From Rutpela maculata (Eukaryota > Arthropoda > Insecta > Coleoptera > Cerambycidae), in contig OW386287.2 in NCBI GenBank assembly GCA_936432065.2, positions 95,727,591 to 95,791,590 of the forward strand: a DNA stretch of 64,000 nucleotides. Reading direction: 5' to 3'. The notes beneath the pieces were generated by a model. It saw only the letters and a list, made by a program, of their open reading frames with translations, did not search any database and was not told the DNA's origin. Below, one piece after another: positions 24,235-35,736 of the stretch. Within the stretch, counting starts at the first letter, position 1, and each line of letters opens with the position of its first letter. A program made the position numbers and the translations under genes.

Positions 24235-25432
24235 CCACAAATGTTATCCAATGTAAAAGTCAATTTTTATAATAGACTCGGGTATTGTCTGGCAGAAGTT
24301 AGGAATCCATTCGAGCATTTGTTGCAAGAATAAATGTTTTGTTTATTTTATTTTCACATCCAGTGGAAGTGTAGTATCGACAAAAAATTTTTTTAAAATT
24401 TTGATGGTTCAAATAGGCTTAGAATGTCATGCAACGTCGAGATTTTAAGTTTGAGCGTCTGTGAATTTTTGTCTGTAACTTTTTTTGTTGCGCACGATTA
24501 CTTTGGAACCATTTAAGACATCGATTTGAAATTTGGTACATTTATGTATTTTAATAAGATCTGGAACTAGATTATATTTTGATCTTATTCCGTTGAATGG
24601 TTGGGGGGTAAATTGGGGTAAATGATAGGTAAATCAAGCAAGATATAAACAAGTATATAACAGAAGCTAGTCTCAAAAAATTTTTTGGCATTAGCACCCC
24701 CCCCCCCATTAAAGGCAGTGAAAAAATTTAAATTGTCATTTAGTTTGTGTACAAGAACCAAAGGCCTCAATTTTTTTTTTTATCCATCTCCACTACCGAT
24801 GTGGCATATCGTTTTATGGGATAGACGATTTCAAATACTATATTATTAAAGTTCCATAAACAATTATTTCCTCATACAAATTTTTTTTTGTCGTGAGACT
24901 TGGATAGAAAATGTGGGTTTGGAGGTAGTGATTCTTTGGGCAGCGGTTTTTTTGAATAATTTTCAAGTTCTTGTTTTTGAGCTAATGATTTTATTCATTT
25001 TTATCAGTTTTTATTATTTTAAGAAATATACTTTTATTTACCATAATCATTTTCAGCAAATTAATTGATATCTTGGGATCAAACGTACTAATTCGTAAAT
25101 TCTTTATTTGTAGACCAGTCAACTGTCAACTACATCCTACGCTGTTCAATACATTACTAACTTAGAGTGAATCGCAAATCAACCTACAAGCAGCTAGTCG
25201 ATATGCCACAGGCATGCCACACCATCTATTTTATATCACCGCGCAATCCTAACCCATATTGCACATGTACACATAAATGTACAGGATTTTTTTGATCTCC
25301 TACTTCGATTCTCCATACTCATTCCCCCACTTGTTCGGTAGCTTAAGTCTACACATTTTAAAAGCTATTACAAAATTTCTGATTTCTTAAAAAAATTAAG
25401 AATTTGGATTAAAAATATTTAAAAAATTATAC
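24235..25432. other. Intron, no gene seen
   Basis: AT-rich sequence with homopolymer runs (C run near 24700). No supported coding sequence. Confidence 0.45.
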
Positions 25433-25603
25433 CTTTTAGAATCTTTTTTTAGTTTCGAAAAGTTTCTACACAAACACAAATTTTTGTTCATTCTTAACAC
25501 ATCCTTCATCATCTGCGCATACTCCCTAGGTTCTAAGATACTTTGGGTTCTTAGAGGAAAAATGTCATTTTCAAAATCTTGATTCTGATAAGCAGATGCA
25601 TTA
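25433..25603 (-). CDS. SLC12A9-like cotransporter exon
   Basis: This exon is bounded by a TTTCCAG-type acceptor (25604-25606) and a GTATAATT donor (25432-25431). It encodes the conserved block with REYAQMMKDVLRMNKNLCLC. Leading base T completes the codon begun by AG of the preceding exon. It ends AG, completed by exon 12114-12443 across a 13-kb intron. Confidence 0.92.
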
Positions 25604-25669
25604 CTGGAAAAAAAAAATATAATATAATTATCTTGGCAAAATACATTTAAAATTCAACAAATGCTGTAC

Positions 25670-26061
25670 CTTTGTAAAAAGTCTTGTGGTTCTTGTTCAT
25701 CTAAAAACCCTAAAATTACAGTGTTAGGTTTCATTGCTCCCATTCCTGATAACCTCATTAAATGCAGTAGGCCTTCTCTAACTGTCTTTGCTACAGTCAA
25801 CTCCACAAATGCTTTGACTTTCAAATGATCGATAAGATTGAGCCAGTGGATATTCTGATTTATTGTTGGATCAGGTCCATCATCAGTTATTTGGCCTGTC
25901 TCAACATGACCTATTACATATAAACCACCTTTTTTCAAATCGTTTACAAAATCCATAAGAGGACATGCTGATCTAGGACTATTTACTAGGAGAAGAATTT
26001 GAGGACGCCAGAATTTGACATGATCTTTCCGAGAATCTAATAGAAGTAGGTATTTTCTAAC
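25670..26061 (-). CDS. SLC12A9-like cotransporter exon (start of C-terminal domain)
   Basis: The acceptor is TTTTTAG (26063-26062) and the donor GTACAG (25669-25668). It encodes VRKYLLLLDSRKDHVKFWRP at the start of the cytoplasmic domain, and GAMKPNTVILGF near its end; both are hallmark blocks of the SLC12A9 branch. It begins in phase 0, and length 392 leaves two bases for the next exon. Confidence 0.94.
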
Positions 26062-28614
26062 CTAAAAATATAAACTTTATTTCAAATAAAGGCAAGTTTT
26101 CTAGTAGATTTTAACATATTTAACCAACATACTAAACACTACTTGGGAGAAATTCCTTTTTTAGGTCGATCACTGGTGAAATGGTAAATGGTATTGTAAA
26201 AAAAATCTTATAAGAATTATTAGTCACGATAATTTTGTTAAAATTGTATAATATATTATTTGCAGTAAGTCAAATAAGTTTTTTAATTACTGGTAATATT
26301 TTTGGTAAGTTGTTGCCTTTCAATATACCTTAACCAGAAAAGGAGGATAGTAACTGCATGTGATCAGCTTGTGCAACAAATTCTATTGGCATTTAAATTT
26401 GGAAATAATTTTTACAGACTTATCAAACAAGGTCACTCCGTGATATATGTCGCTTGATACTCTTGACAGTTCAATTCATCACTATCCTCTTTTTAGAGTA
26501 AAAAATCAAATATTCAGCACCATCATCAAAATGCTTTCCGATTGGATTGACGTCAATAGTGCACTCATAGCCCAGTCCAAAGCCACCTATTGACTTGGGT
26601 GTAGTCTGTGATTTTTAAATAAAAATGGAACCAGGCTTTCAAAAGGCTGACATATACAAGCTACCGCATGTAAACATGCAAGTAGCGTAAAAGTTCCTTT
26701 CAAAAAGTATGAACTTTGTCAACATTTTGTGTATTAAAATTTCACACTCGCATTTCTTTTCAGCTTTATTTTCTGTAATTTCAACAAAATCGGGCTGGAG
26801 TTGCCCAACCAGCCAATGAATATATTTTTCAGATATGAAAAAAATATCTTTCTACAAAACCCCAATGAGTACTTATAAAACATTTTAGACTATAAATTCG
26901 ATATCTAGAGTCTTCTTATGAATATTTTCAGATGTTTATTTTTTTTTCTGTATCCCATTAAAATGAAAGGTAGAGGAAAGTAGCAAAAAGAATTAAAAAA
27001 CGATTTTCTCAAAAATGTTTCTAAAGGTTTGGGTCAAATTTTGTACATTACGAACCTAACAATGTCATATTTGGTTTTTCCCGGAAAATTCACACAAAAG
27101 TCACGTGAGAAAGTAAGTGCGGCGTTGTCGTACCATTTATTACTTTATTGCGTATATCTTGTAAAATACTGATTTTAGAGAAAAATTACTTTGATTTATT
27201 ATTTGGTATTTGTATAGTGGATGTATACATGAAAAATTGTTTAAATTTAAGCTTCAAAAAATATTAATCTTAATTATAAAGTCAATATGTACGTAATGAA
27301 TTATATCTCAGCTTTATCATCTTAAAGCTAAGAAAATTTGCTACAATAAAACTACTTTTTAGTTTTTTCTCATCCAATTTTCGCAGAAAAAATGTATTTA
27401 AAAAAAAATACATATGAGTCGATTTGAAAACCTCCACTTTTTTAAAATTTTTTGAAGTCGGTTAAAAAATCAAAATTTGCATTCGTGATCAAAGCGATGT
27501 AATCTTTCCTGGGTCAGGCCAAAGCGGGTAAAAATAAAACAAAAAAAAACGAATTAAAGATAACGTTAATTCGCCTTTCTTGACATTTTCCCCCAAAATC
27601 AGTATTTTAAGAAATTGGATTTATCATGAGGACGAGCACTTTGAAAGTATCTCCAGTATTAGGTGGTTGTTGCATTAGGTTAGTAATAAAGGAAACATTT
27701 TTCGTTATTTCTTGAAAATTGTAAAAAATAATAATTTAAAATAAAACTTTCACGGAGTAAAAATAGGTTAGAAAAATATCCTTCCAGGCTTTTGTAGCTA
27801 AAATATTCTAGTTTAATATATTGCTTTAAAAAAACGCAATTCAAACTATTTATTTCGTGAAAATTGTAAAAGTTTGACCTTTTGAATTAACATCCGACTA
27901 TGAACATCTCGCAGCTGTTTTGTTGTCTTTTGAAATCAGCATAAATATCTGATTGGGTGCTGTACAAGTTATATTTTTACACCCTAACATGAAACACCAC
28001 TTTCTTGAAGCATTTTAATAAGTAGGTAAAATAAAACGTGTTGGGTACGTTGTTTGCCCTATATCGAATAATAAATAAACGCTCGACAGGTATCGATATG
28101 AAGCGCCCGCTTGGGTCACAAACTAAAGGCGCACTGCTGACATCACAGCTGCTAGCCTCATTGCCAGGTGCCGTTTTTTAGCTTCGCTCTAACGAAGAAT
28201 ACTAAAAAGCTTATTATATCTCTATTCATCATGTCAAATATAAACACCATTGTGTTTAAGTGTTGTTTATTATGTTTTGTTTGTCATATTCTTACTTGAA
28301 ATTTATCTGAAATGCCTGGAATTTATCTAAAATGCCTATCGATGACCAGCAAGTTTTCATTAGTTAGTTTTTTAATCCTGATTCCACTTTATAACACAAA
28401 TTTAAAAAAATATATCAATATATCATGTACAAAAAATCAAAATAGATGACATCATCATTATTCAAGACATCAAGAGTGGCTTCGGCATATTTCATCGAAT
28501 GCATGTGCGCATCTTAAAATATTACATCACTATATAATCAACAAGCTGTGTTATTTTAAATCCCAAAGTAGTTGTACAGTAATAATTCAACAAATAATTA
28601 AGTTTATCGCTTAC
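26062..28614. other. Intron, no gene seen
   Basis: AT-rich intron of the cotransporter gene. No coding sequence or clear element was found. Confidence 0.5.
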
Positions 28615-29024
28615 CTGATGGAAAATTAGTGCCTGAGAAATACTGCCCCACTGTGCCTCCTTGGTAGATGGTGAAAACAAATGCAAAAACATAACCAGTA
28701 AGAGACACAATAATATACTGCAAGCCGCATATATAGGGCTGATTACAAACATCATAATCAACGTACCCAGTAATCCAACCAAAGCAGTGTGCCATGTAAA
28801 GTACATGAAAGATGGACGAAAATTTGGAGCACCCGCTAATTCAAGACCTAAACATGCCAAGTTAGTAGCTAAATAACTCAATAAAAATAACACAGAATTT
28901 AACTGAGCTATTATGTTAAGAGAGCCTATTAATAGTACCAGTTGTACGAGAATAGCTGATACAAAAACTGCAGCTACTGGGTTGCCATTCCAGGTACCTT
29001 TAGGTATAAACTCGAGAAGAGGAC
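28615..29024 (-). CDS. SLC12A9-like cotransporter exon (last membrane helices)
   Basis: The acceptor is TTTTTCAG (29025-29027) and the donor GTAAGC (28614-28613). It encodes several hydrophobic helices with family motifs, including NSVLFLLSYLATNL, APNFRPSFMYFTWHT and, at the end, AQWGSISQALIFHQ. Two leading bases complete a glycine codon split with exon 34781-35050; the end is phase 0. Confidence 0.94.
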
Positions 29025-29055
29025 CTGAAAAAGATGTGTTATTAGAAATTTATAC

Positions 29056-29160
29056 TACCAGTAGTAGTAGTAGTAGTAGTAGTACAATTTCTTTATTGGT
29101 TACGTTAACAACCAAATGGCCATCGACCGAAGTCCTTCAGCCATTATACTACTATTAATG
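29056..29160 (-). mobile_element. LINE 3' end with (TAC)n tail
   Basis: On the minus strand the sequence GCTGAAGGACTTCGGTCGAT...AATAAAG is followed by TAC repeats (plus-strand TAG repeats at 29056-29083). It resembles the 3' end of the LINE at 37384-56230 (GCTGAAGGACCTTGGTCAAT near 56154). A short truncated copy of a related family. Confidence 0.6.
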
Positions 29161-29529
29161 CCAAAAATTTTAAATAATATCATAGGAATCGCCAAATAAA
29201 CATTTAATCACATTGTTTATTAGGACTTTATTTTATTTGAGATAATTTCTCTTAATCTATGATTTGCATCGCTCAGAGCGTATGCGTATCCCTTGCTTAG
29301 AGCTTAAGGCATGTGGCAGATATTACGAGGGATGCGTTTTTAGTTGTTTTTTTTTATATTCAATAATACACTTTTTTAAATTTTTTCATTTTAAGACTGT
29401 TATTTATAATTATTTAACTTTCTTCTCAAATTTCATGTATAATTTTTTTTTAATTTAATGTTACATTATTTTGATATTTTGTATGGATGCCAGTTGGCAT
29501 AATTTACTTTTGTATATGTATTTATATTT

Positions 29530-30067
29530 CAGTGTCCACCAAAAAAATTTTTAAAATAGAACAGCCAAATTTGATATCTAGATATAACTTCGCATTAGAA
29601 GCAACTTCTTTTAATAACATTTTTCGATATCTTCCAAAATGAAGGTGAGGCAATTTCTTGAGACAATTTCAAAAAAATTAATTTTCCAACCTAAACCTCA
29701 GGACTAATACACATTTGTGCAGCCCCTTTTTCGTTTGAGAACGTGCACTAACTTTTATGAAAAATAAAATTATTCAGAAAGTTAACAACAACATTTCGTT
29801 CAGACTTTTTGGTGTAGAGTTGGGCGATTCGACTCTTTTTAAGGATTCGTACCAAACGAATCCGTATCAAGAAAAAATTCGTACTGAAATATTCTTTCAA
29901 GAATCCGAACTGTCTTGATTGTACAAACGGATACGGTTACAACATCGATAGGAAATATACGAATCTTTTGCTTTTGTGGGATTTGTACCATTCGAATCAC
30001 TGCCAGGATTCGATTCAATGATACGAATCATACGAGTTACTACCCAACTCTATTTTGGTGGACACTG
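29530..30067. mobile_element. TIR element, mariner-like ends
   Basis: Inverted ends CAGTGTCCACCAAAA and TTTTGGTGGACACTG. No transposase. A hAT MITE (29815-30052) is nested close to its right end. The target duplication is not clear. Confidence 0.6.
29815..30052. mobile_element. Nested hAT MITE, 238 bp
   Basis: Perfect 8-bp target duplications TTTTGGTG lie at 29807-29814 and 30053-30060. The ends TAGAGTTGGGC and CCCAACTCTA are inverted. The interior is rich in GATTCG/CGAATC words. Confidence 0.85.
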
Positions 30068-30111
30068 TAATACAATAAAAATGTAAAAAAAATAATTTTT
30101 CAACCCCTATA

Positions 30112-30946
30112 CAGGGTGTTTCAGCTAAAAGTCCCCGGGTCATTATCTCGTAAAATAATAAAGATACTTAAAATTTGTAAATCGCGGATAATTGATACCA
30201 AAAAAGGTCTTAAATAACTGTAGTTAGAATTGTGCCTTCGCTGTGCACAGAGATGGCGCTGTGGTGAGAAATTATTTTTCGATGGCTGGAACCTTCATAC
30301 GATTAATGAATAAATTGTGAATAATTTTGACTATGTAAAAAATGTTGTAAATATCAGCCGTTTTGAAGTTACATGAATTTTTTTCTCCATTTGTTTGTCT
30401 CTGTAAATTTTGAAAACTTCTGTAACTTTTCTGTTTATCATTTTAGAACACCAATTATTTAGAACTTTTATCTAATTATATTCCATACTTCTTATATTAT
30501 TACATATTTTGAAAATTTGAAATTAGTAAAAATGTTCAAAATATGTAATAATATAAGAAGTATGGAATATAATAAGATAAAAGTTCTAAATAATTGGTGT
30601 TCTAAAATAATAAACAGAAAAGTTACAGAAGTTTTCAAAATTTACAGAGACAAAAAAATGGAGGAAAAAATTCATGTAGCTCCAAAATGGCTGGTATTTA
30701 CAAAATTTTTTACATAGTCAAAATTATTCACAATTTATTCATTAATCGTATGAATCATGTTTCAAGGTTCCAACCATCGAAAAATAATTTCTCACCGCAG
30801 CGCCATCTCAGTGCACTGCAAGGAACAATTCTAACTGCAGTTTTTTAAGATCTTTTTTAGTGTCAATTATCCGCGAGTTACAAATTTTAAGTATCTTTAT
30901 TATTTTACGAGATAACGACCCGGGGACTTTTAGCTGAAACACCCTG
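30112..30946. mobile_element. Foldback MITE, ~400-bp arms, TA target
   Basis: Ends CAGGGTGTTTCAGCTAAAAG and its reverse complement, with TA on both sides (30110-30111 and 30947-30948). The two halves are nearly complete inverted copies, so it would fold into one long hairpin. The TA target suggests Tc1/mariner-type mobilisation. Confidence 0.85.
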
Positions 30947-31204
30947 TATATCAACTCCCAGTACAAATTTTACAGATTTTGGACTTTCTCCTCTGAAAGC
31001 ATTACCTACGTGTGTATTAAATTTGGATTTGTCTGTGAAAGAATTATTTTTCCACTCTTTGTACGAAATATTTTTCAACATGAACAGAAATTTTGGAAAA
31101 AAATTGGAAATTTATCAATTTTCAACTTGATGGTGATTAAGGTGATTTTCACTTACAGGTAGTTAGTTATTTTCAAGATATTCATAAAAATAGTTTTTGA
31201 AACT

Positions 31205-31737
31205 GGGGCTGTTCAAAAATTACGTAAGCTCTTGGGGGGGGGTACTCAAAAGCGTGACAACTTGTAACATAGGGGGAGGGGGGTTGCATCAAGTGTTACG
31301 TAACGTAATGTTATTCTTTATTTCCACAAAAATTTTGATGGTATAACATACTATACCATACCTAACCAAAGACTTTTCTTAAGTATTTTTCTTTCGTGCT
31401 GAACAAAGTGATTACAATCACTAAACAGACAATTGAATCAAAATATTTTTAAAATTCTTGATCTCTATATTGGTTGCTTACTGATTGCATTCACCTTGTT
31501 TAGCATGAATAAAAAAAACAGTAAAAAACTGTACAAGGTTTGTCCTTAGTCATAACACAAACCAAGTTTACACGGGACTTTAATTAAATGACATTTAAAA
31601 AAAAAAATCTTATTTTGATGGGGGGGGGGGGGGGTGAAATTTGTGACGTAATTTATTTAGGTGACAACATGTGACAAGGGGGAGGGTGGGGGTCAAATTT
31701 GATCAAAATTTGCGTTACTTAATTTTTGAACGGCCCC
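31205..31737. mobile_element. MITE with GGGGCTGTTC ends
   Basis: Ends GGGGCTGTTCAAAAATTACG and TTTTTGAACGGCCCC are inverted, and ACT flanks both sides (31202-31204 and 31738-31740), a possible 3-bp target duplication. G-rich runs lie near 31231 and 31621. A PIF/Harbinger-like affiliation is possible but unproven. Confidence 0.6.
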
Positions 31738-31740
31738 ACT

Positions 31741-32217
31741 TGACTATTTCTGAAATGGCAAAATTATGTAATTTTATCTTCTTAATTTTTGTATATAACC
31801 TTTTTTACCCTAAAACTCACTAAAAACGAGAAAATTGCCAAAAATTGATTTCTTGTACCTATTTTGAAAAATTTCGAAATGTTCCGGTCCACTCTCATTG
31901 TAGGAAATTCGATATATTATATTTTATGAATGAAGCGATTAAAACAGTTTCCAGCTTTTTCCAATTTTTTTCTAGTCGCAATCTCTGTCGACTAGCCTAA
32001 TATCTGATGTCAATATTTATCGCACAATACATAAATAATAAAAAATCAAATTATGTAGGTATTCTCTCAGGCTTTATTTTTGGTAACTTGACAACTTTTT
32101 ATAGTTCCATAATACTTGAGATATTCATGGAAAATTTATTTTTGTGGCCATTTTTTAAAAATGACATCTTGGGTCGGCAACCTACCAATTTTTACCATTT
32201 TGACAGTAAAATTGACT
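31741..32217. other. Intron, no gene seen
   Basis: AT-rich sequence; nothing recognised. Confidence 0.45.
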
Positions 32218-32221
32218 TTAA

Positions 32222-34508
32222 CCCTAGAACGCTCGCGCTATGGTCCGTTTGACCGAACGCTAAGATTTTACTACATAGTTTACGAAGCGCGCATGTCCGC
32301 ACCTTATGGCTTCGTGACAATTCCTAAAAACCTTCAACACGTTACATCCTGCAGTGCTGTATTGTTTGTGCTAGCGTGTAGGTGTGTATTTCATTTTTCG
32401 GTGGATTCGACCGAGGTGCGAGTGATAACGTTAGTGATTTTTTTCCGGTAAGTCTGTTGCCCATTAAGTTTTTCAGCATTACTTATTATTTTCTTTTAGA
32501 ATGGGTGACTACGAAAGAGAGCTTTCTCGCTTACAAGCGCTGCTTGATGAAGTAGACCTTGAAGAAGATATAATTGGCGGGGAGGCTGAAGATGAAGAAG
32601 ACAATTTATCCGAAAGTGAACATGATACAAATTCCGAGCAATCCGACGGCGATGATGGGGTCGCCGGTGAAGATGAAGAGAGCGAAGAAGTGCTGGAAGA
32701 CAATGATAGTTCTGAGCCAAGTGGTTACAATTCTGCCGATGATATTCCTTTGCTTCACAGATTGAATAGTTACGTTGGCAAGGATAAAATGACACGCTGG
32801 AGAAAAATTCCGTCAGTGGCTTGTGGGAGAGAAAAGGCAAAAAATGTTTACAATTTTCATGAGGGTCCAACCCGACAGGCTAAATTCGCAAGAACTCCAA
32901 TTTCTGCTTGGGAATTATTTTTTCCCCATGAAACTCTTCAAGAAATTGTATCGTGCACTAATATATTCATTCAATCTGTGCGCCAAAACTATGCACGAGA
33001 ACGAGACGCTAGAGATACTGATATAACTGAAATAAGAGCTTTATTTGGTGTCCTGTATATGGCTGGTTTGTTACGCTCATCTCACCTAAATATTGATGAT
33101 CTATGGGAAAACGACGGTACGGGAGTAGAATTTTTTCGATGTGCAGTATCAAAGAGCCGATTCCGTTTTCTACTTCTCTCTTTGAGATTTGACAATGTTC
33201 ATGACAGAGTGCTTAGGAAGACCTTCGACAAACTAGCACCCATACGGGAAATTTTTTATGGATTTGTTCAACGGTGCCAACAAAATTACGTCATTGGGGT
33301 GAACGCAACGATAGATGAAATGTTGGAGTCGTTCAGGGGTAGATGTGGCTTTCGCCAATACATAAAAAGTAAGCCGGCAAGATATGGCATCAAGATTTTC
33401 TCCCTTGTTGATTCAGAGACTTGCTACACACTAAATATGGAAATATATGCCGGCAAGCAACCAGAAGGTCCATATCAAGTCGACAATAGCTCCGCAAGTG
33501 TCGTCAAGCGTATGGTCAAACCTATTTTGAACACAGGACGCAATATTACAATGGACAACTGGTTCACGTCGGTGCCACTTGTCAAAGATTTGGTAAAAGA
33601 AAAGTTGACTGTTGTAGGGACAATAAAAAAAAATAAAATAGAAATTCCACTAGAATTCCGAATTTCTGAAGGCAGAGAAAGATATTCAACTTTATTTGGA
33701 TTAAAAAGTGATATGACCTTGCTATCGTATATCCCAAAAAAGAAAAAATATGTGATGCTTTTGTCTTCAATGCATCACGATGGTGAGATAAACAAGAAAA
33801 CAGGCGATGCAAAAAAACCCTCGATTATTACCTACTATAACTCTACCAAAGGCGGTGTCGGTCAAGTAGATCAAATGAAAGGAACATATTATGTGGCTCG
33901 AAAAAGTGCAAGATGGTCCCTAACCGTATTTTTCTCATTACTAAATATAGCAGGAATCAACAGTCAAATTATCTATGAACAAAACACAGAATCTAATACC
34001 ATAAGAAGAAACTACCTAAAATCCTTGAGCAAAGAATTGTGTAATGATTATATGCAGCAAAGATTGCTCATCGACAGTTTACCAAGAGAACTGAAAACTA
34101 ACATTCGAAAGATTTTGAAAATTGAGGAACCTATAATAACTAGACAAGGAACAGTTAGCGGAAGATGTGCGTACTGCTCCTCAGTCAAAAATAGAAAAAC
34201 TAAAGCTACATGTCATAAGTGTTCGCATTATATTTGCAAGGAGCACACAACTCTTACTTGTGTGAGCTGCAAATCAGTAGATGAATAAACTTTTCTTTTC
34301 TGTTTTGTTATTTAGAGAATAATATTTTGTTCATGTTTTAAACTCCTAAATAATACATAAGTTATGTATTGCTATTATATTATCATAATAAACAATTAAC
34401 AAACATAATATCTCTTTATATTTTTTAAACTGCTAAAAATGATCAGTCGGTCGAAAAGACCGTGGTGCGAGCGTTAACGTTGCCTTAGGGGGCGCGACCG
34501 CTCTAGGG
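32222..34508 (+). mobile_element. Complete piggyBac element
   Basis: This 2287-bp element is flanked by TTAA at 32218-32221 and 34509-34512, the obligatory piggyBac target. The ends are CCCTAGAACGCTCGCG and, inverted at the right, CCCTAGAGCGGTCGCG. A second subterminal inverted motif (ACGCTCGC...GGTC near 32229-32260 against 34446-34476) is also present. One intact transposase ORF lies inside. It sits in an intron of the SLC12A9-like gene, on the opposite strand. Confidence 0.95.
32501..34288 (+). CDS. piggyBac transposase, intact
   Basis: This 595-residue DDD transposase excises the element and inserts it at TTAA. An acidic, serine-rich N-terminus (residues ~15-90) precedes the catalytic region. 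The three expected aspartates are visible in NATIDEMLESFRGR (~267-280), TMDNWFTS (~350) and GGVGQVDQMKGTY (~451-463). These are followed by ARKSARWSL and a C-terminal cysteine-rich zinc-binding domain (from CAYCSS at ~553 through CVSC at ~589). Length equals that of well-studied piggyBac proteins (~590). No stop or frameshift is present. The start at ATG 32501 is the first in frame. With intact ends it could be active or very young, though activity is not shown by sequence alone. Confidence 0.95.
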   Translation: MGDYERELSRLQALLDEVDLEEDIIGGEAEDEEDNLSESEHDTNSEQSDGDDGVAGEDEESEEVLEDNDSSEPSGYNSADDIPLLHRLNSYVGKDKMTRWRKIPSVACGREKAKNVYNFHEGPTRQAKFARTPISAWELFFPHETLQEIVSCTNIFIQSVRQNYARERDARDTDITEIRALFGVLYMAGLLRSSHLNIDDLWENDGTGVEFFRCAVSKSRFRFLLLSLRFDNVHDRVLRKTFDKLAPIREIFYGFVQRCQQNYVIGVNATIDEMLESFRGRCGFRQYIKSKPARYGIKIFSLVDSETCYTLNMEIYAGKQPEGPYQVDNSSASVVKRMVKPILNTGRNITMDNWFTSVPLVKDLVKEKLTVVGTIKKNKIEIPLEFRISEGRERYSTLFGLKSDMTLLSYIPKKKKYVMLLSSMHHDGEINKKTGDAKKPSIITYYNSTKGGVGQVDQMKGTYYVARKSARWSLTVFFSLLNIAGINSQIIYEQNTESNTIRRNYLKSLSKELCNDYMQQRLLIDSLPRELKTNIRKILKIEEPIITRQGTVSGRCAYCSSVKNRKTKATCHKCSHYICKEHTTLTCVSCKSVDE

Positions 34509-34780
34509 TTAAATAAATCAATTAACTATTAACAAAACATATATTTTAACGCCTTATGAAAAGAAAGATTATTATTACTATTTAAAATATATTAATGGTT
34601 TATTTTTCAAAATTTTCCTCAACAGAAAAATCCAACCCTAAATCACAACTAGGTAAAGATTTTACTAGCCATGGGAGAGGGCCCGAGTTTATATCTGAAC
34701 AAAAAGGGAGAGAAGGCACTGATTTTGAGAAGTATGCCTTCACTAAGAGGGTCATCTGTACATATTTACGTTTAACATAC

Positions 34781-35050
34781 CAAAAATTCTGTCTTTGGAG
34801 AGAGCTTCGAGCACCCTAGATGCACCTATAACATTACTTAAAGCAGCAGACCAAGTTGCAGTCAATAATCCAATAGCGACGCTTGGCGAAAATACACTAA
34901 TTGCAATCATAAATAAATAATTATTTTGTAACAACTCTTTTGTACATGTTGCGGCTGTTAGCAGAGAAATTGACAAATATATAGCAAATGTAAATGCTAC
35001 AGCAGAGAGCGTTCCTCGAGGTATGGATTTTCCAGGATTCTTTAGTTCAC
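34781..35050 (-). CDS. SLC12A9-like cotransporter exon (membrane domain)
   Basis: The acceptor is TTTTTCCAG (35051-35054) and the donor GTATGT (34780-34779). It encodes GELKNPGKSIPRGT, a hydrophobic pair of helices and SAALSNVIGASRVLEAL, a signature of cation-chloride cotransporters. It starts with two bases of a split glycine codon and ends with one base of another; 270 bp fits. Confidence 0.95.
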
Positions 35051-35264
35051 CTGGAAAAATAATTACACCTAATTAAATTAAAAAAAAATATATATGCATA
35101 TATTTCAATTCATTTCTTATTATTTATGGGAAGTTAGGAAAAAACAGGAGAAATGTTTACAACAAATATTTTGGGTTGGAAACCTTATTGTAACTTTTTT
35201 AATTAAAATAAGTCTTACATGAACACATAAATCATAAGTACAAATCTAATTTATATCAGCTTAC

Positions 35265-35478
35265 CACTCATATTAGCTCCTGCCATGATGCCCGTTACGC
35301 CTGAAAATAAAACACCAAAAACAGTAGCAAAAGTAACTAATTGTCCTTTTGCCGTATAATCCCTTCCGTATTGAGGCCATAAATTACTTTGGAAAGTGAT
35401 TCCGCTTAAGCCTGTGTAATTTTCTTTAACATGGTAAGTTGCATTTTGTATTAGTGTATTCGAGTCAGGTATAATAAT
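35265..35478 (-). CDS. SLC12A9-like cotransporter exon (membrane domain)
   Basis: The acceptor TTTTTTAG precedes 35478 and the donor is GTAAGC (35264-35263). It encodes an extracellular-type segment with N-glycosylation sequons (NAT, NYT) followed by the signature FSGVTGIMAGANMSG, which aligns with the ion-translocation helix region of SLC12 proteins. It begins in phase 0 and leaves one base. Confidence 0.95.
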
Positions 35479-35539
35479 CTAAAAAAATAATATAAAAACT
35501 GTCGAATAAAGATTTTATTTTCGTATTACACTGACTAAC

Positions 35540-35736
35540 CTCCATAGATCCTTGATAAAAGAACGTAAAAAATGTTAAGCTTAAACATCCACATACAAGA
35601 ACTAAAATGAATACAGTGGTTTTAGCAAACATCGATGCTCCAATAAGGCATATAATGAGATTTAGTATGTTTAATGAGGTGCAATAAAGGAATTGCCACC
35701 ATCTTCCATCTGGTATTAAAGCAGTTCCAAAATATC
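35540..35736 (-). CDS. SLC12A9-like cation-chloride cotransporter, most 5' exon in window
   Basis: This is the first visible exon of the host gene, whose eight exons (35736 to 8575) give 2168 coding bases, ~722 residues, in one consistent phase. The protein is a plasma- or endosomal-membrane member of the SLC12 family, closest by motif to SLC12A9. This exon encodes two hydrophobic helices (RWWQFLYCTSLNILNLIICL, then TTVFILVLVCGCLSL). The acceptor CAG is at 35737-35739, the donor GTTAGT at 35539. Family members are ~900 residues, so ~200 N-terminal residues, including the first helices, are missing here. Those exons were not found up to 64000 and may lie beyond. The intron upstream now hosts the nested Polinton/LINE insertion. 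Transport activity of this branch in insects is poorly defined. Confidence 0.92.

Noticed and set aside
32496..32870. Minus-strand ORFs over the piggyBac N-terminus
   Set aside because: Shadows of the acidic serine-rich coding region; low-complexity reverse translation only.
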